Part shown: piece after piece, positions 43,566 through 53,914 of the stretch
Layout of the letters: every line of letters begins with the position of its first letter
Position numbering within the stretch: the stretch's first letter is position 1
DNA from: Episyrphus balteatus
Lineage: Eukaryota; Arthropoda; Insecta; Diptera; Syrphidae
NCBI RefSeq assembly: GCF_945859705.1
Contig: NC_079134.1
Location: forward strand, 71,383,323-71,447,322
DNA length: 64,000 nt
Reading direction: 5' to 3'
The notes under the pieces: generated by a model
Seen by the model: only the letters and a program-made list of their open reading frames with translations
Told to the model about the DNA's origin: nothing
The model's database searches: none
Position numbers and translations under genes: made by a program

Positions 43566-44475
43566 CCAATGTTGGTCACACCAAAATGCTGCCAGACCAA
43601 TTTATTCTTGTCTAACTCCTCAAGACCTTTCTATTTATGTGCCTCACAACTTTCTTTAGATGACTTAACTAAAAAAAAGGAACAAAAACAGAGTTTTCTC
43701 GAAAATTTTGAATTTTTCGACATTTAAAGTTGTCTACCATGGTGTTTGTCAAAGAATTTTAGACTGACTCCTTGCGCAAATACTTTTGGGAGTATTGTGT
43801 GACAATTTTTTTCAAAAAATAAATCGAACAAATTGCTTTCGGTTAGGAATTAAATTTACAAATTTATTCAAAGGAGTTTATTTTTTTCTGCTTTTCACGC
43901 TTAGGATCGAGTTAAACCCATGTTGGTCACATTAAAAGGCTGCCAGACAAATTTATTCTTATGCTACATATCAAGACCTTTCTCTGGATATGCATCACAA
44001 CATTTTTCACATGACTGGTTTTCTTAAACAAGAAACAGAAGCAGGATTTTTTTCGAAAATTTCGAAATTTCGACATTTAAAGTTGTCTACCGGGGTGATT
44101 GTCAAAGAAATTTGGCCTGACTTTTTGCGCTCTTGGGAACATTATTTGACAAATTTCACCAAAAAAAATATTTTGGAAATTACTTTCGGTTAGGAATTAA
44201 ATTTATAAAATTACCGAACCAGGTTGACTTTTTTCATTTTTTTAAACTTTGTGTCGAATTTAACCCATATTCGTCACATTCAAATGCTGCCAGACTTAAT
44301 GATTCTTGTCTATCTCTTTAAGGGCTTTCTTCTTATATACCTCACAACATTCTTTAGATGACTTGACTTCTTTCATTTGGTCACACCAAAATGCTACCAG
44401 ACTTCACGATTCGTGCTTTACTCCCCAAGACCTTTCTAATAATATGCCTCACAACATTCTTTAAATGACTTGATT
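43566..44475 (+). repeat. ~350-bp satellite, two full and two partial units
   Basis: Units start near 43566, 43917 and 44266 (each with TTGGTCACA or a variant, then TGCTGCCAGAC and AAGACCTTTCT), plus a short one at 44380. Units share GACATTTAAAGTTGTCTACC and CTTTCGGTTAGGAATTAAAT. The short frames inside are not conserved between units. Confidence 0.8.
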
Positions 44476-44569
44476 CATTATGTCGTTGGCTCTCGATCGT
44501 AAAGTTTCTAACGAAGCGTTACAAATGCTCCTCCTACCACCTTTTCCATCAACCCAAACGTAAATTTAA

Positions 44570-44700
44570 AATCAAATCATCCAACCAACCGTTGACAAAA
44601 TCAAATTTAAATATCAACTGACCGTTGAAATATTCAAATTTGAATCCGACTAACCGACTTCTACTAACCAACCGTTGAGAAATTCAAATTTGAATTTTTA
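44570..44700 (+). repeat. Short degenerate repeat around ACCGTTGA and TTCAAATTTGAAT
   Basis: Three variants of AACCGTTGA followed by AAATTCAAATTTGAA at about 44587, 44620 and 44668. The palindrome TTCAAATTTGAA recurs. Confidence 0.5.
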
Positions 44701-44904
44701 ATAAATTTAATTTATTTCTTTTGATTTTACTCGATTCACACCCAGTCATTACGAAATATAACATATAGGAAAGTAAAATTTCAATGAAAAATCAGTTCTT
44801 TGCTTCTCCGTTGCCGAAGTACCAATCTAGTGTACTAGAAATAAAGAACGCAATTGAGAAAGAAAATATTAAGAAGTATATTGTTTATATACATTCTTGC
44901 GGGA

Positions 44905-46025
44905 AGTGAAGGGCTGAGACCCGCTGCCGTTAATTCTCTAGTCTTTGCTAGGGACAATACCGCTTTTATACCGCTTATTTCGTGGCTGCCTTTCTAAGAG
45001 TACCATGAACAGGAGCCTGTCACCCGGAGACCGCTCACCGTTTGTTCTCTAGTCTTTGCTAGAGACAGGACCATTTTCCAAACGATTATTCTGTCGATAT
45101 CTTTTAGCAAAGCATACCGCAGACAGGAGCCGTCACTCGGATACCGCTCACCGCTTATTCTCTAGTCTTTGCTAGAGACAGAAAGTAAACTGCTTTGGCT
45201 TTTACTTGTTTCTTTCCTTACTCCACCTCGTTTAGGTGTATTGAGAACATTAGCCGCTCTCTCCTGAGACCCGCTGCCGTTAATTCTTTAGCCTTTGCTA
45301 GGGACAATACCGCTTTCATGCCGCTTATTCCGTGGCTACCCTTCAAAGCGTACCACGGACAGGAGCCGTCAACCGGAGACCGCTCACCGTTTGTTCTCTA
45401 GTCTTTTCTAGAGACAGGACCGCTTCCAAATCGCTAATTCCGTGGATATTCTTCAAAGAGTTCCACGGACAGGAGCCTGTCACCCGGAGACCGCTCACCG
45501 TTTGATTCTCTAGTCTTTTGCTAGGGACAGGACCGCTTCCGAACCGTTTATTCCGTGGTTGTCTTTCAAAAAGCACCACGGACAAGAGCCTGTCACCCGG
45601 AGACCGCTCGCCGATAATTCTTTAGACTGTTCTAAGGACAGAAAGTAGACCATCTACTTGTTTCTTTCTTCGGTCCCTTAGAGGATATAATATATGGAGT
45701 GCTTGTGCTGTTAGTTCCGTGAAGCTTTTATAGAGGGATCTAGTTTCTTTAAGTTTTTCGATGAGTACATGCCTCCATTTTATTTTCAATTGATGGCTGT
45801 CATCAACAAGCGTGTTTATTTACAGCTGCGGAACCGGACTCGCACTGAAAAATGGAGGCAGCGACCCCTATCCATGTATATGGCGTTACAATGTATTAGG
45901 TATAGGAACAAGCACTCCATATATTATATCCTCTAAGTTCGGTCCGCTTCTAAGTGTACCGTAGACATAGGCCGCTCTCTGCCGAGACCCGCCGCCGATC
46001 ATTCTCAAGCATTTCGCTTGGGACA
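44905..46025 (+). repeat. ~110-bp GC-richer satellite, about eight units
   Basis: Each unit has GAGACCCGCTGCCG or GAGACCGCTCACCG, a hairpin CTCTAGTCTTTGCTAGAGAC, ACCGCTT and TTCCGTGG. Units begin near 44917, 45029, 45135, 45265, 45375, 45486, 45599 and 45985. Composition is clearly less AT-rich than the surroundings. The CTCTAG...CTAGAG stems are kept by paired changes (for example CTCTAGT...GCTAGGGAC, TTCTTTAGAC...TCTAAGGAC). A 261-bp MITE interrupts the last interval. Confidence 0.85.
45677..45937. mobile_element. 261-bp MITE with perfect 30-bp TIR and 8-bp target duplication
   Basis: Both ends read CTTAGAGGATATAATATATG inward and match for 30 bp. The flanks are TTCGGTCC at 45669-45676 and 45938-45945, an exact 8-bp duplication within a satellite unit. 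Eight base pairs points to hAT, P or a related superfamily. There is no coding capacity. The perfect ends suggest recent movement. Confidence 0.85.
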
Positions 46026-46772
46026 GTATTTACTTGTAATAGTTGTAAGAGATTGTAATTGAAATATCGTATTATTATAAATACCTAAATAAAATTAGTT
46101 TTAAACAAATTAATAAAAGAAGGTGTTAAGAAAAATTAATATTTTGAAGATTGGTTGTTTTCATTTTGGAGTTTGGACTTTTAACCCGAGTTTTCTGTGC
46201 TTTCTTCGGGATCGATCCTGGACGCCCACGAGTCTACTTCAGCCTAGACAAAAAAGCATCACAAGTTAAGTAAAGGTTATTCATACAAATTTCTACACTT
46301 TACGCGGCTCCATGGGTACCCCTATTGTCAAAATTAAATTTCAAAAGTCTTCCACATTTCACATACGAATTTTAATTTCGATTTTTCGATCCTGCATATA
46401 AAACAGCCACCTATGAGAACTTCAATTTCATGAACGACGACTGACAAAATCTACGAACATACCCCAAGATGTCAAAAACTTATCCGAAAGCAAAACCAAA
46501 ATAACAAATCAAACTTTGAACAAAAAATGAAGATGGATGTACAAATGGTAAATCAGGAAAATCCATTATAGCAATTTAATTTGGTTTTTTTTATTTCTAA
46601 CGTTTAAAAAATAAATTAACTATAGGGTAAAACTATACAATACGCCCCACTTTTTTTGAATCTTCAATAAAACAAAAAAAAATAAATTAAAATAATAGTT
46701 ATTTTTGGTAAATATAAAAAGTGTAGTCTTTTTTTTTACTTTTGACATATTCATATGTACTGAAATATGTTA

Positions 46773-47175
46773 CCGTTAGAGTATGCAGCACTTCGGACCT
46801 TATTCTTTTATATAAGGAAAATTGTTTGAGCATATTTAGTAACGGTTTTTATAAGAACTGTTTATCACCTTTTTAAATCTGTTTAAATCTTTCCGATATC
46901 GTTTTTATTGCCCGAGATATCCTCAGTTGTTTGGTATTTTTATAAATTTGATAACCTCATTATCTCCTTTATGATATATGAAGAAAAACCCACTTACTTA
47001 ATTTTAAGATATCTCGGGCAATACAAAAGATATTGAAAAGATTTAAACAGGTATCGAAAGATGGAAAACAGTTCTTATAGAAACCGTTAGGTACTAAATA
47101 TTCTCAAACAATTTTCCTTATACAAAAGAATAAGGTACGAAGAAATCAAAAAACGTTTTTTGCATTTTCTAACGG
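46773..47175. mobile_element. 403-bp TA-flanked inverted-repeat element
   Basis: Ends CCGTTAGA in both orientations with TA at 46771-46772 and 47176-47177. The arms match in blocks (ACCTTATTCTTTT, AAGGAAAATTGTTTGAG, CTAAATATTCTCAAAC reversed) up to the words for TTGCCCGAGATATC (about 46910 and 47005). It sits 0.6 kb upstream of the Ig exons. Confidence 0.65.
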
Positions 47176-47177
47176 TA

Positions 47178-47777
47178 ATATCTCAAAAACGGGAGCTGAT
47201 TAGTTGTTTCTGACTTCGGATTCGATTTCAACACACCTTCAAAAAAGTATATTTTTGTTTCAGCAACAAAACCCTTGTAAACCAGTGTTATATATAAATC
47301 GTTTTAAAAAAGTTCAAGTGAGGCGTTTTGTAACGCATTTGCTGGATAAAACGCCCCACACCAGTGACAAAACGCCCCTAAGGAAAAAGTAGGTACAAAT
47401 GTATTAAATTCGAACAATTAAATTATCTGATTTTGGAATATAGAATTTTGCGATGCTTTGCGGCCGCAAATATTGCATTCTGGTATGTTTACATGGTAAA
47501 AAAAACTCGTGCGACGCCATATGGCAAGATATGCGATATCGAATTTGGCTGCAGATAGCGATGGCAAAGTAAACACGCCTTATATGTCCTCTCCGTTACT
47601 TTGGAATGGTCGAAAAATATAGCTTCCACATTCCTTTTGTTTTATCAATATGCGATAATTTTTCACTGAGATAGGTACAACGGTTATCTCAGCGTTATTA
47701 AAAAAAAGTCACGAATTTTTTTGTTTCTCAAATTTCCCCTTTCTACTAAAGTAAGTTTTCAAAAATGCTCTTTTCAG
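47178..47777. other. Sequence upstream of the Ig exon, probable intron
   Basis: No coding feature. A few copies of AAAACGCCCC (about 47347-47378) suggest another decayed repeat. The last bases, a T-rich tract and TTTTCAG, form a good splice acceptor. Confidence 0.5.
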
Positions 47778-47897
47778 TTCCACCTTCGATCAAAACATTA
47801 AACCAATTAGTTGCAGCTCCAATCGGAAGTCAAGTTACACTGGAATGTTTTTCTGAAGTATTTCCAAAACCATTGAACGGATGGTACAAAGACCAGG
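47778..47897 (+). CDS. Lachesin-like Ig-superfamily gene, exon (first half of an Ig domain)
   Basis: The acceptor TTTTCAG ends at 47777. The exon reads PPSIKTLNQLVAAPIGSQVT, then LECFSEVFPKPLNGWYKDQ, entered in phase 1. The first Ig cysteine (LEC) and the tryptophan (GWYKD) are in place. The N-terminal pattern PP-I-NQLV-AP-G-VTLEC is that of the third Ig domain in lachesin/DIP-type neuronal adhesion proteins. The donor is probably AGG|GTCAGT at 47897/47898. A second phase-compatible donor, AACA|GTACGT, lies at 47912/47913 and would add five codons. The protein is expected at the cell surface. Other exons are not visible in this window. Confidence 0.8.
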
Positions 47898-47952
47898 GTC
47901 AGTTGGAGAACAGTACGTCTTAGAATTTGAATACTGACTTTTTTATTTACAG

Positions 47953-48126
47953 AACTATTAAAGGACACCGATAGTCATAAATATAACGTGTCAGAAGTAA
48001 TGATCAATCCATACACTTGGCAAATGAATTTGACAATTTACCAGCTAACGAAAGCAGACTTCGGCCCTTACATTTGTTCTAGTGTAAATGCTCTTGGAAA
48101 AAACGAAGCTAGAATAAGGTTCCAAG
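47953..48126 (+). CDS. Lachesin-like Ig-superfamily gene, exon (second half of the Ig domain)
   Basis: Follows a 55-bp intron (GTCAGT to TTTACAG, stop codons in frame). It reads LLKDTDSHKYNVSEVM, then TWQMNLTIYQLTKADFGPYI, then CSSVNALGKNEARIRFQ. The DFGPYICSSVNALG stretch holds the conserved D-x-G-x-Y-x-C corner with the second Ig cysteine. It joins the previous exon in phase 1 and ends at AAG|GTATGT (48126/48127), also phase 1, so the exon pair is a symmetric module. Only this domain of the gene is in the window, so the next intron must be at least partly filled by the elements that follow. Confidence 0.82.
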
Positions 48127-48203
48127 GTATGTAAATATTAAAAAAAGATACGGTTTTGTAAACAAAAATCTATTTTTATTATTTCATTTAAAAACAGTCA
48201 TAA

Positions 48204-49905
48204 TAGCCCAGGGAAATTAGTAATTTAAATCGCATTTTTCGCGGGACAAAATTTTTTTCATGGAATGTGTTCGGGTGGTTGTCCTTATCATAAAAGTCAA
48301 TTTGTTGGGAAAATTGGAGGTTGGGAACAGCCGCCATCTTGGATAAGAGATTGGTATCGTTTTTATTGAATAGCTCCATTGTTATTCATTTTAACAGAAA
48401 ATGACAAAGGTAGGACTTATTAACAATAAAATTATCTAAACAATGATATACAAAACAATTCCGTGAGTTGATTAAATAAAATTTTATAGTTGGTCAAAGT
48501 GCGGGTTTGTATCGCAAGGTTGGGACAAAATGACATTTTTTCATATATCTGACGAACTTTTGATTTGTTTGGATAATTCTTCAAGAATGAATTATAGTAC
48601 TTATAATTACCTATAAAATGAGCCCACAATCGTTATTGCAACCATCGTATTGTAGAAGTAATCTAAATCCGAAAATCTCCATGTACTAGTCAAAAGTGAG
48701 AAAAAGCTAGTTTTTTGCTATTAGGCCGAGAAAATTTTGGGAGTAGAGGTATAACCAAAATATAAGTACGCAGTTTTGCTGCCATACTCGTGTTAATGTC
48801 GATTTCAAAGGTCTGACAACTCTAATTTTGGGCTTTATACGGTTTTTGGGGGGCTTAAATAACGTAAGTTCTCCAGTTAACGTGAATGGGCTAAATTTAT
48901 ACTATTTGAAATTATAAGTATACCTACAAGCTTATGCTCTATTATTTTTCCTAAATCTGGACACCTCAATCTTGGCTATGAGGTTAATAGATCTCACGAT
49001 ATAAGCTTTTTTAACTAACCATATCACGCTTTTCAATTCAAATAAACAAACAAAAATCGAAACAAAAAACCCTCTAAAACATAATCGTATAAACGGCTTA
49101 TATCTTGAGTTCTATTGGTCACATCCTCAAGATTGGGGTGTCTAGATTTAGGAAAAATAATAGAGCATCAGCTTGTATATTTATAATTTCAAATAGTATA
49201 AATTTAGGCCATTCACGTTAACTGGAAAACTTACGTTATTTAACCCTCCACAAACCGTATAAAGCCCAAAATTAGAGTTGTCAGACCTTTGAAATCGACA
49301 TTAACACGAGTATGGCAGCAAAACTGCGTACTTATGTTTTGGTTATACCTCTACTCCCAAAATTTTCTCGGCCTACTAGCAAAAAACTAGCTTTTTCTCA
49401 CTTTTGACTAGTACATGGAGATTTTCGGATTTAGATTACTTCTACAATACGATGGTTACAATAACGATTGTGGACTCATTTTATAGGTAATTATAAGTAC
49501 TATAATTCATTCTTGAAGAATTATCCAAACAAATCAAAAGTTCGTCAGATATATGAAAAAATGTCATTTTGTCCCAACCTTGCGATACAAACCCGCACTT
49601 TGACCAACTATAAAATTTTATTTAATCAACTCACGGAATTGTTTTGTATATCATTGTTTAGATAATTTTATTGTTAATAAGTCCTACCTTTGTCATTTTC
49701 TGTTAAAACGAATAACAATGGAGCTATTCAATAAAAACGATACCAATCTCTTTTCCAAGATGGCGGCTGTTCCCAACCTCCAATTTTCCCAACAAATTGA
49801 CTTTTATGATAAGGACAACCACCCGAACACATTCCATGAAAAAAATTTTGTCCCGCGAAAAATGCGATTTCATGCCCATATTTTGACTAATTTCCCTGAG
49901 CTATA
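48204..49905. mobile_element. 1.7-kb palindromic element with ~800-bp arms in the Ig-gene intron
   Basis: 48204-49008 is the reverse complement of about 49096-49905 with few mismatches. Outer ends are AGCCCAGGGAAATTAGT and AGCTCAGGGAAATTAGT. TAA lies directly outside each end (about 48200, 49906), a possible 3-bp target duplication. The loop is ~90 bp. Mirror-image frames (MELFNKNDTNL, MW(A/T)HFIGNYKYYNS) occur in both arms only because of the palindrome. It starts 77 bp after the Ig exon donor site. Confidence 0.8.
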
Positions 49906-50184
49906 AAGGTTTTATGAAATTAAATTTTCGAGTTTGAGAACTAAATCTTTAAATCAGCTTGTTATTAGTTTAAAGCTTTTTGGTGGCTCACGAAATCTTT
50001 GGAGGACACTTCTGAGCTGTGACTTCTTTGTGTTAGCGTCAAGCATGTATAGGGTTCCCAACATTTTCCCAAATAATTATAGTATTTCTCAAATAAGCTT
50101 TAAAAAAATATAGTACAATCCCAAAAAATATAGTACTTTATGAAAAGAGTTAGAGAAAGCCAAAGATATTTTTGTTATGAATTA
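49906..50184. other. Spacer without recognisable features
   Basis: AT-rich; AATATAGTAC is repeated at about 50107 and 50127. No gene or repeat family recognised. Confidence 0.4.
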
Positions 50185-50918
50185 CACTGTGCAAGTTTTT
50201 TTAAAAAAATTTTTGAGACAGGTGCGCGATTAACTGTTTCGCCCTATTTCGGACGCGAGAAATCGATTGGCGTCACACAATTTGAACTACAAGTTAAGTT
50301 TTCGTTTAACATTGGATGTAAACAACGAATTAACATAGTGTTTGATAGATATCGATAGTTTCCGTTATCGATAGTTTTCAGAAAAAAACTATTGATAATA
50401 TCGGTAACCTTGTGGTAAAATAATTTGGAAGTATCGATATTTTTGTGAAGTATCGATGTTTTTTGTTATCGATGCTATCGATAGACTGTCGAAGTTTAAC
50501 CAACACTAAATTAACAGTTAAATTAATTTTGAATGGAAAACATGCAATGTATTTGTTCAAAGAGAACAAAAACAGCGAAAAAAACGATAAACAATGTAAA
50601 AATTTCAATTTTTTTTTTCAATTAAAAAAAAAATCACTAAAATTTCAAATAAATTGTTCAAAATTGTTTATAATGTCTTTCTAATGGTAGCAAATACCGT
50701 TTGAGCAGAATTATTAGCAATATAAATATTGTTTTTGGTTGAAAAATGACTAAAAACAGTGGGAAGCTCTTAAAATAATTGAAAAAACTTTCAAAAAAAA
50801 TTTTGTTCGAAGTCGTACCGATAAATCGAAAAACTAATGATGCCATTGGATTTCTAGGGTCAGAAATAGGGCGAAACAGTTATTCGCGCGCCTGTCAAGA
50901 ATTTCGACTTGCACAGTG
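50185..50918. mobile_element. hAT 3' terminal region or inserted MITE, inverted ends CACTGTGCAAGT
   Basis: CACTGTGCAAGT at 50185 and its reverse complement at 50907-50918. The inverted similarity continues through GCGCG(A/C), AACTGTTTCGCCCTATTTC for ~65 bp. The transposase stop codon (50919-50921) directly touches the inner copy. Either this is a separate MITE inserted at the ORF end, or the hAT terminus with a subterminal inverted copy. No identical 8-bp flank is present (ATGAATTA and TTATTTAA). It contains a cluster of TATCGAT motifs (50350-50483). Confidence 0.55.
50350..50483. promoter_or_regulatory. Cluster of six TATCGAT(A/G) motifs
   Basis: TATCGATA at 50350, 50366, 50432 and 50476 and TATCGATG at 50451 and 50467, all within 134 bp. 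TATCGATA is the DNA-replication-related element bound by DREF in flies. In a hAT terminus, clustered short motifs are also typical transposase-binding repeats. Confidence 0.55.
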
Positions 50919-52000
50919 TTATTTAATATAAAATCTGTATTTTTTTGCACTTCTTGCATCATTTAACAATTTTTTGTTAACACTGAAAGTTTCATAGGCC
51001 TTATCACAATCGATTTTTAAATTAATAGATACCAAAAGTTCATTTTTAATTAAAGAAAGATTCGCTCTGTTTCTTTCTTCACGCCATTTAGAGTTCATGA
51101 TTGAAAATATTCTCTCCGTGAACACCGAAGTGGCAGGAGTGGAGAGTAGGAATGAAATTAGTTTAAAAATATTTCGCAGGCCGTTTTCGGTATTTTGAAA
51201 GATATTAAGCCATTTTTGGTCAGTTGTTTTGTCGTTAAACTCCCTTGAATTCTTAACTCTTGCAAAGATTGCATTGAGAATTGTTATTTCGCAATAAAGT
51301 TCGCCCATCTGGATTTTCATTTTTTCTTGTATGTTGAGAACTTCTAATGCCATCTCGAAATCATTCAAAGAAAGCTTTTGTTTTAAATTAAATTTTTGAA
51401 TTTTGAATAACCAATTGTCTTTTTGAAAATTGAACCATTTGTTAAGGTATTCCAAACATTTATCAGAAAATACTATAAAATTTTTCTTGATTTTATGACT
51501 TTCTTCGGCAGATTTGGCTTCTAAGGATGGCAACATTTTTTTGGTTTCATAACCAAAGAAACAATCTTTCTTCCGTTGTTCAAGTGCGTTTTTTAAGGTG
51601 GACATAATGTTAAATAAATCTAAAACGGTGATGTTGTTACCTTCAAGTTGTTTTACAGCTTTATTAAAATTATGTAAGAAATGGCTAGCAAAATTCAAAA
51701 AGATTTGAGCTTTAACGTTCCCATCAGTTTCATGCATACACAAAATATTTTTGATATGGGTAGGGCATTCTGCACCTAAACTACTGAAATAATCAGTCAA
51801 AGGTTTCCAATTCAAGATTATATTGTCCACACAAGGCAGCAATGAGAGCCACCTAATGCCAACATGTCGTTTTAGCTCATGCCATTCACTTTCAACAGCC
51901 TCAACAAACTTTTTCAGTTCTTCTCTGCGAACTGCAGACGAAGAAAAATGGCTGTAGGATTTTAATACTATATATTTTCGACATCAATTTGTAAAAAGTT
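50919..52000 (-). pseudogene. hAT transposase, C-terminal part
   Basis: DDE-type cut-and-paste transposase. The frame from 51842 (307 codons) contains the interrupted catalytic domain and the C-terminal hAT dimerisation domain: FKLISFLLSTPATSVFTERI, FSIMNSKWREERNRANLSLI, KNELLVSINL (about 51160-51020). Upstream of 51842 the same frame runs to 52000 (VRREELKKFVEAV), where LINE-C is inserted; the protein continues at 52662. The stop lies next to CACTGTGCAAGT. The domain order and C-terminus are clear. I cannot place the catalytic D, D and E with confidence. Confidence 0.8.
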
Positions 52001-52661
52001 TTTTTTTTTTTTCACTTCAGAAATTTCCGATGTAGTGAGCTTAGAGCAAGCTACGATCTACAATCAGAGGCTCATCAATAGTGCATGTGTTAGTGGTTAG
52101 TAAATAACACATGCACAAAAATATATACTACGATACAAAACTAACAATTAACATATATTACATTATAAAAATAATACAGACATTGAAAAACAATTACGAT
52201 AGTGGTGCACTGGTCCGAAAACTTGTTTTCAATCCCACCTTACTTATATTAAAGTCGATATAAGATGTGTTTAAGTTAAAAAGTTTACACATACGATTAA
52301 GAGGTTCATGTATGCCATAGTTTGTTCTATGAAAGTCAACGTGTAAAAGTTCAAATCTTCGAAGGTGGTGAGACCCTCCGCGATAATTAATCCCGATACA
52401 GGCTAACAAGGTTGGAGCATCAATGTGTCCATTAAGAAGTTGATGGAGAAATATTAGGTCATTATTAACTCGTCTTTGATATAGAGTTTGAATCTGAAGA
52501 AGTTGGATCCTATGTTCATATGGAGGCAGGTTATAAGGATCAGACCAAGGAAGTCCCTTTAAAGCGAATCTTATAAAATTATGTTGAACTGCTTCAATAC
52601 GGCTTTTATGAATTTCATAAAATGGATTCCAAACTTGCGAAGCATATTCAAGATGGGGTCG
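52001..52661 (-). mobile_element. LINE-C, 5'-truncated CR1-like 3' end
   Basis: Minus strand. It starts in the RT C-terminal region (RPHLEYASQVW) and continues YQRRVNNDLIFLHQLLNG, INYRGGSHHLRRFELLHVD, a stop at 52194, a 3' UTR and a poly(A) of ~14 at 52001-52014 (read as T). The target duplication AAAGTT is at 51995-52000 and 52662-52667. It belongs to the same family as LINE-B, and its intact 3' sequence shows where LINE-B was interrupted. Confidence 0.88.
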
Positions 52662-53290
52662 AAAGTTCTTTGCATATTAATTTGACTGTGTTGTGAACAA
52701 TGTGTGCGTGACAATTACCCTTCACTAAATTAGGAACTAGATGTTCTATTTTTTTTATACAGGGAATGATGGACGCCAAAGTTTGCATTGGTATTGTCCG
52801 CGCTTAGACCAGAAACGCTTTCAAAGGAAAGATTGTGTTGGGACAATGAATTGTTAATGGCATCACACCATCCCATTAGATGATTCGTCGCAGTTTTCTT
52901 AAAAAAATCTATCATTTTGTTCTGGATACCATTTTCAATATCAAAATATTGAACAACTAACGGAAATAACTTGATATTCTTTCTGTTGCTTGCATCAGTT
53001 TGCAAGCAAAAATATAAGTCTGGGTTGTCTAAGTCATTTATTAAAGATTTAAGGGCATATGGTCCTAATGCCTCTTCAACTAAAGCTTCCATTTTCTTTC
53101 GCCCTAATTTTTGATTTAAGGCAGTTTTGGAATCGGTATATAGAATCTTGTTAAGTTTCACGGTGCAATCCATGCTATTATACAAAATGTTGTGCTTGAC
53201 AGTATGGTTCGTTAGAGCAAGTTCACTTGCTGTTATCTTATCATCACAGGCATCATGGGAAACAGAAGAAGCGGTTGATGAACCAAAAAA
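52662..53290 (-). pseudogene. hAT transposase, N-terminal part, fused in frame to LINE-D
   Basis: Reads SVSHDACDDKITASELALTN, then KMEALVEEALGPYALKSLIN, CLQTDASNRKNIKLFPLVVQ, with SADNTNANFG near 52790. This matches the N-terminal and first catalytic part of the transposase whose C-terminal half is at 50919-52000. A frameshift lies near 52735. The open frame 53788-52730 continues directly from LINE-D reverse transcriptase into hAT with no stop, around 53255-53300. A BED finger or start codon of its own is not seen, so the hAT 5' end is missing. Confidence 0.7.
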
Positions 53291-53788
53291 GCGATGTTCT
53301 CTAGAAGGAGCGTAAAGATCTATCAGCGATAACAAATAAGGACAATCAATATGATATGATAAAATATCACTGACAAAATTTATAGCAAACATCTTACGGC
53401 GGTTTTCTAATGTCTGTATACCAATAAGCTGACATCTAACGTTATACGAAGGCATTTCAATGTTCCAGCCTAGTTTGTGTACTACAAATCTTGTAAATTT
53501 TTTTTGGACATTTTCTATTCTTGTAATATGAACATTGTAATGAGGATTCCACACTACGCAGCAATATTCCAGGACCGATCTAACATACGAAACATAAAGG
53601 GCTTTTAGAGTGTAGATATGGGTCCCTAAGACCAAACGAACTACGAAAAATAAAACCCAACATAAAGATAATTCTGTGTGATGTACAAAGTTTAGCTTGT
53701 AATTAAAAATTACTCCAAGGTCTTTTTTAATAGAAACTCTTTCAAGGACATGATTATGCATATTGTAATCGTAAACGATAGGTAACAA
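53290..53788 (-). pseudogene. LINE-D ORF2, C-terminal region
   Basis: Contains VSIKKDLGVIFNYKLNFVHH, LKALYVSYVRSVLEYCCVVW, IENVQKKFTRFVVHKLG and LIGIQTLENRRKMF, the thumb-to-C-terminal pattern of CR1/Jockey RT proteins. It is joined without a stop to hAT transposase. Confidence 0.8.
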
Positions 53789-53914
53789 ACGACGAGTAAA
53801 CGAAAAACATTGACATTTGGATATGTTTAGGGCTAATTGGTTTATATTGCACCAGTTGATAAGATTTTTAACATCATTTTGGAGAAGCGTACAGTCTGTT
53901 AAATTTTTTACACG

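Noticed and set aside
44905..46025. CRISPR-like spacing of repeats
   Set aside because: Contiguous satellite without unique spacers, in eukaryotic DNA.
46622..47400. Larger element bounded by ACGCCCCAC words
   Set aside because: The words at 46641 and about 47350 do not form a consistent inverted or direct repeat.
48188..49906. Paired 62-65-codon frames on opposite strands
   Set aside because: Same reason: arms of the 1.7-kb palindrome read in both directions.
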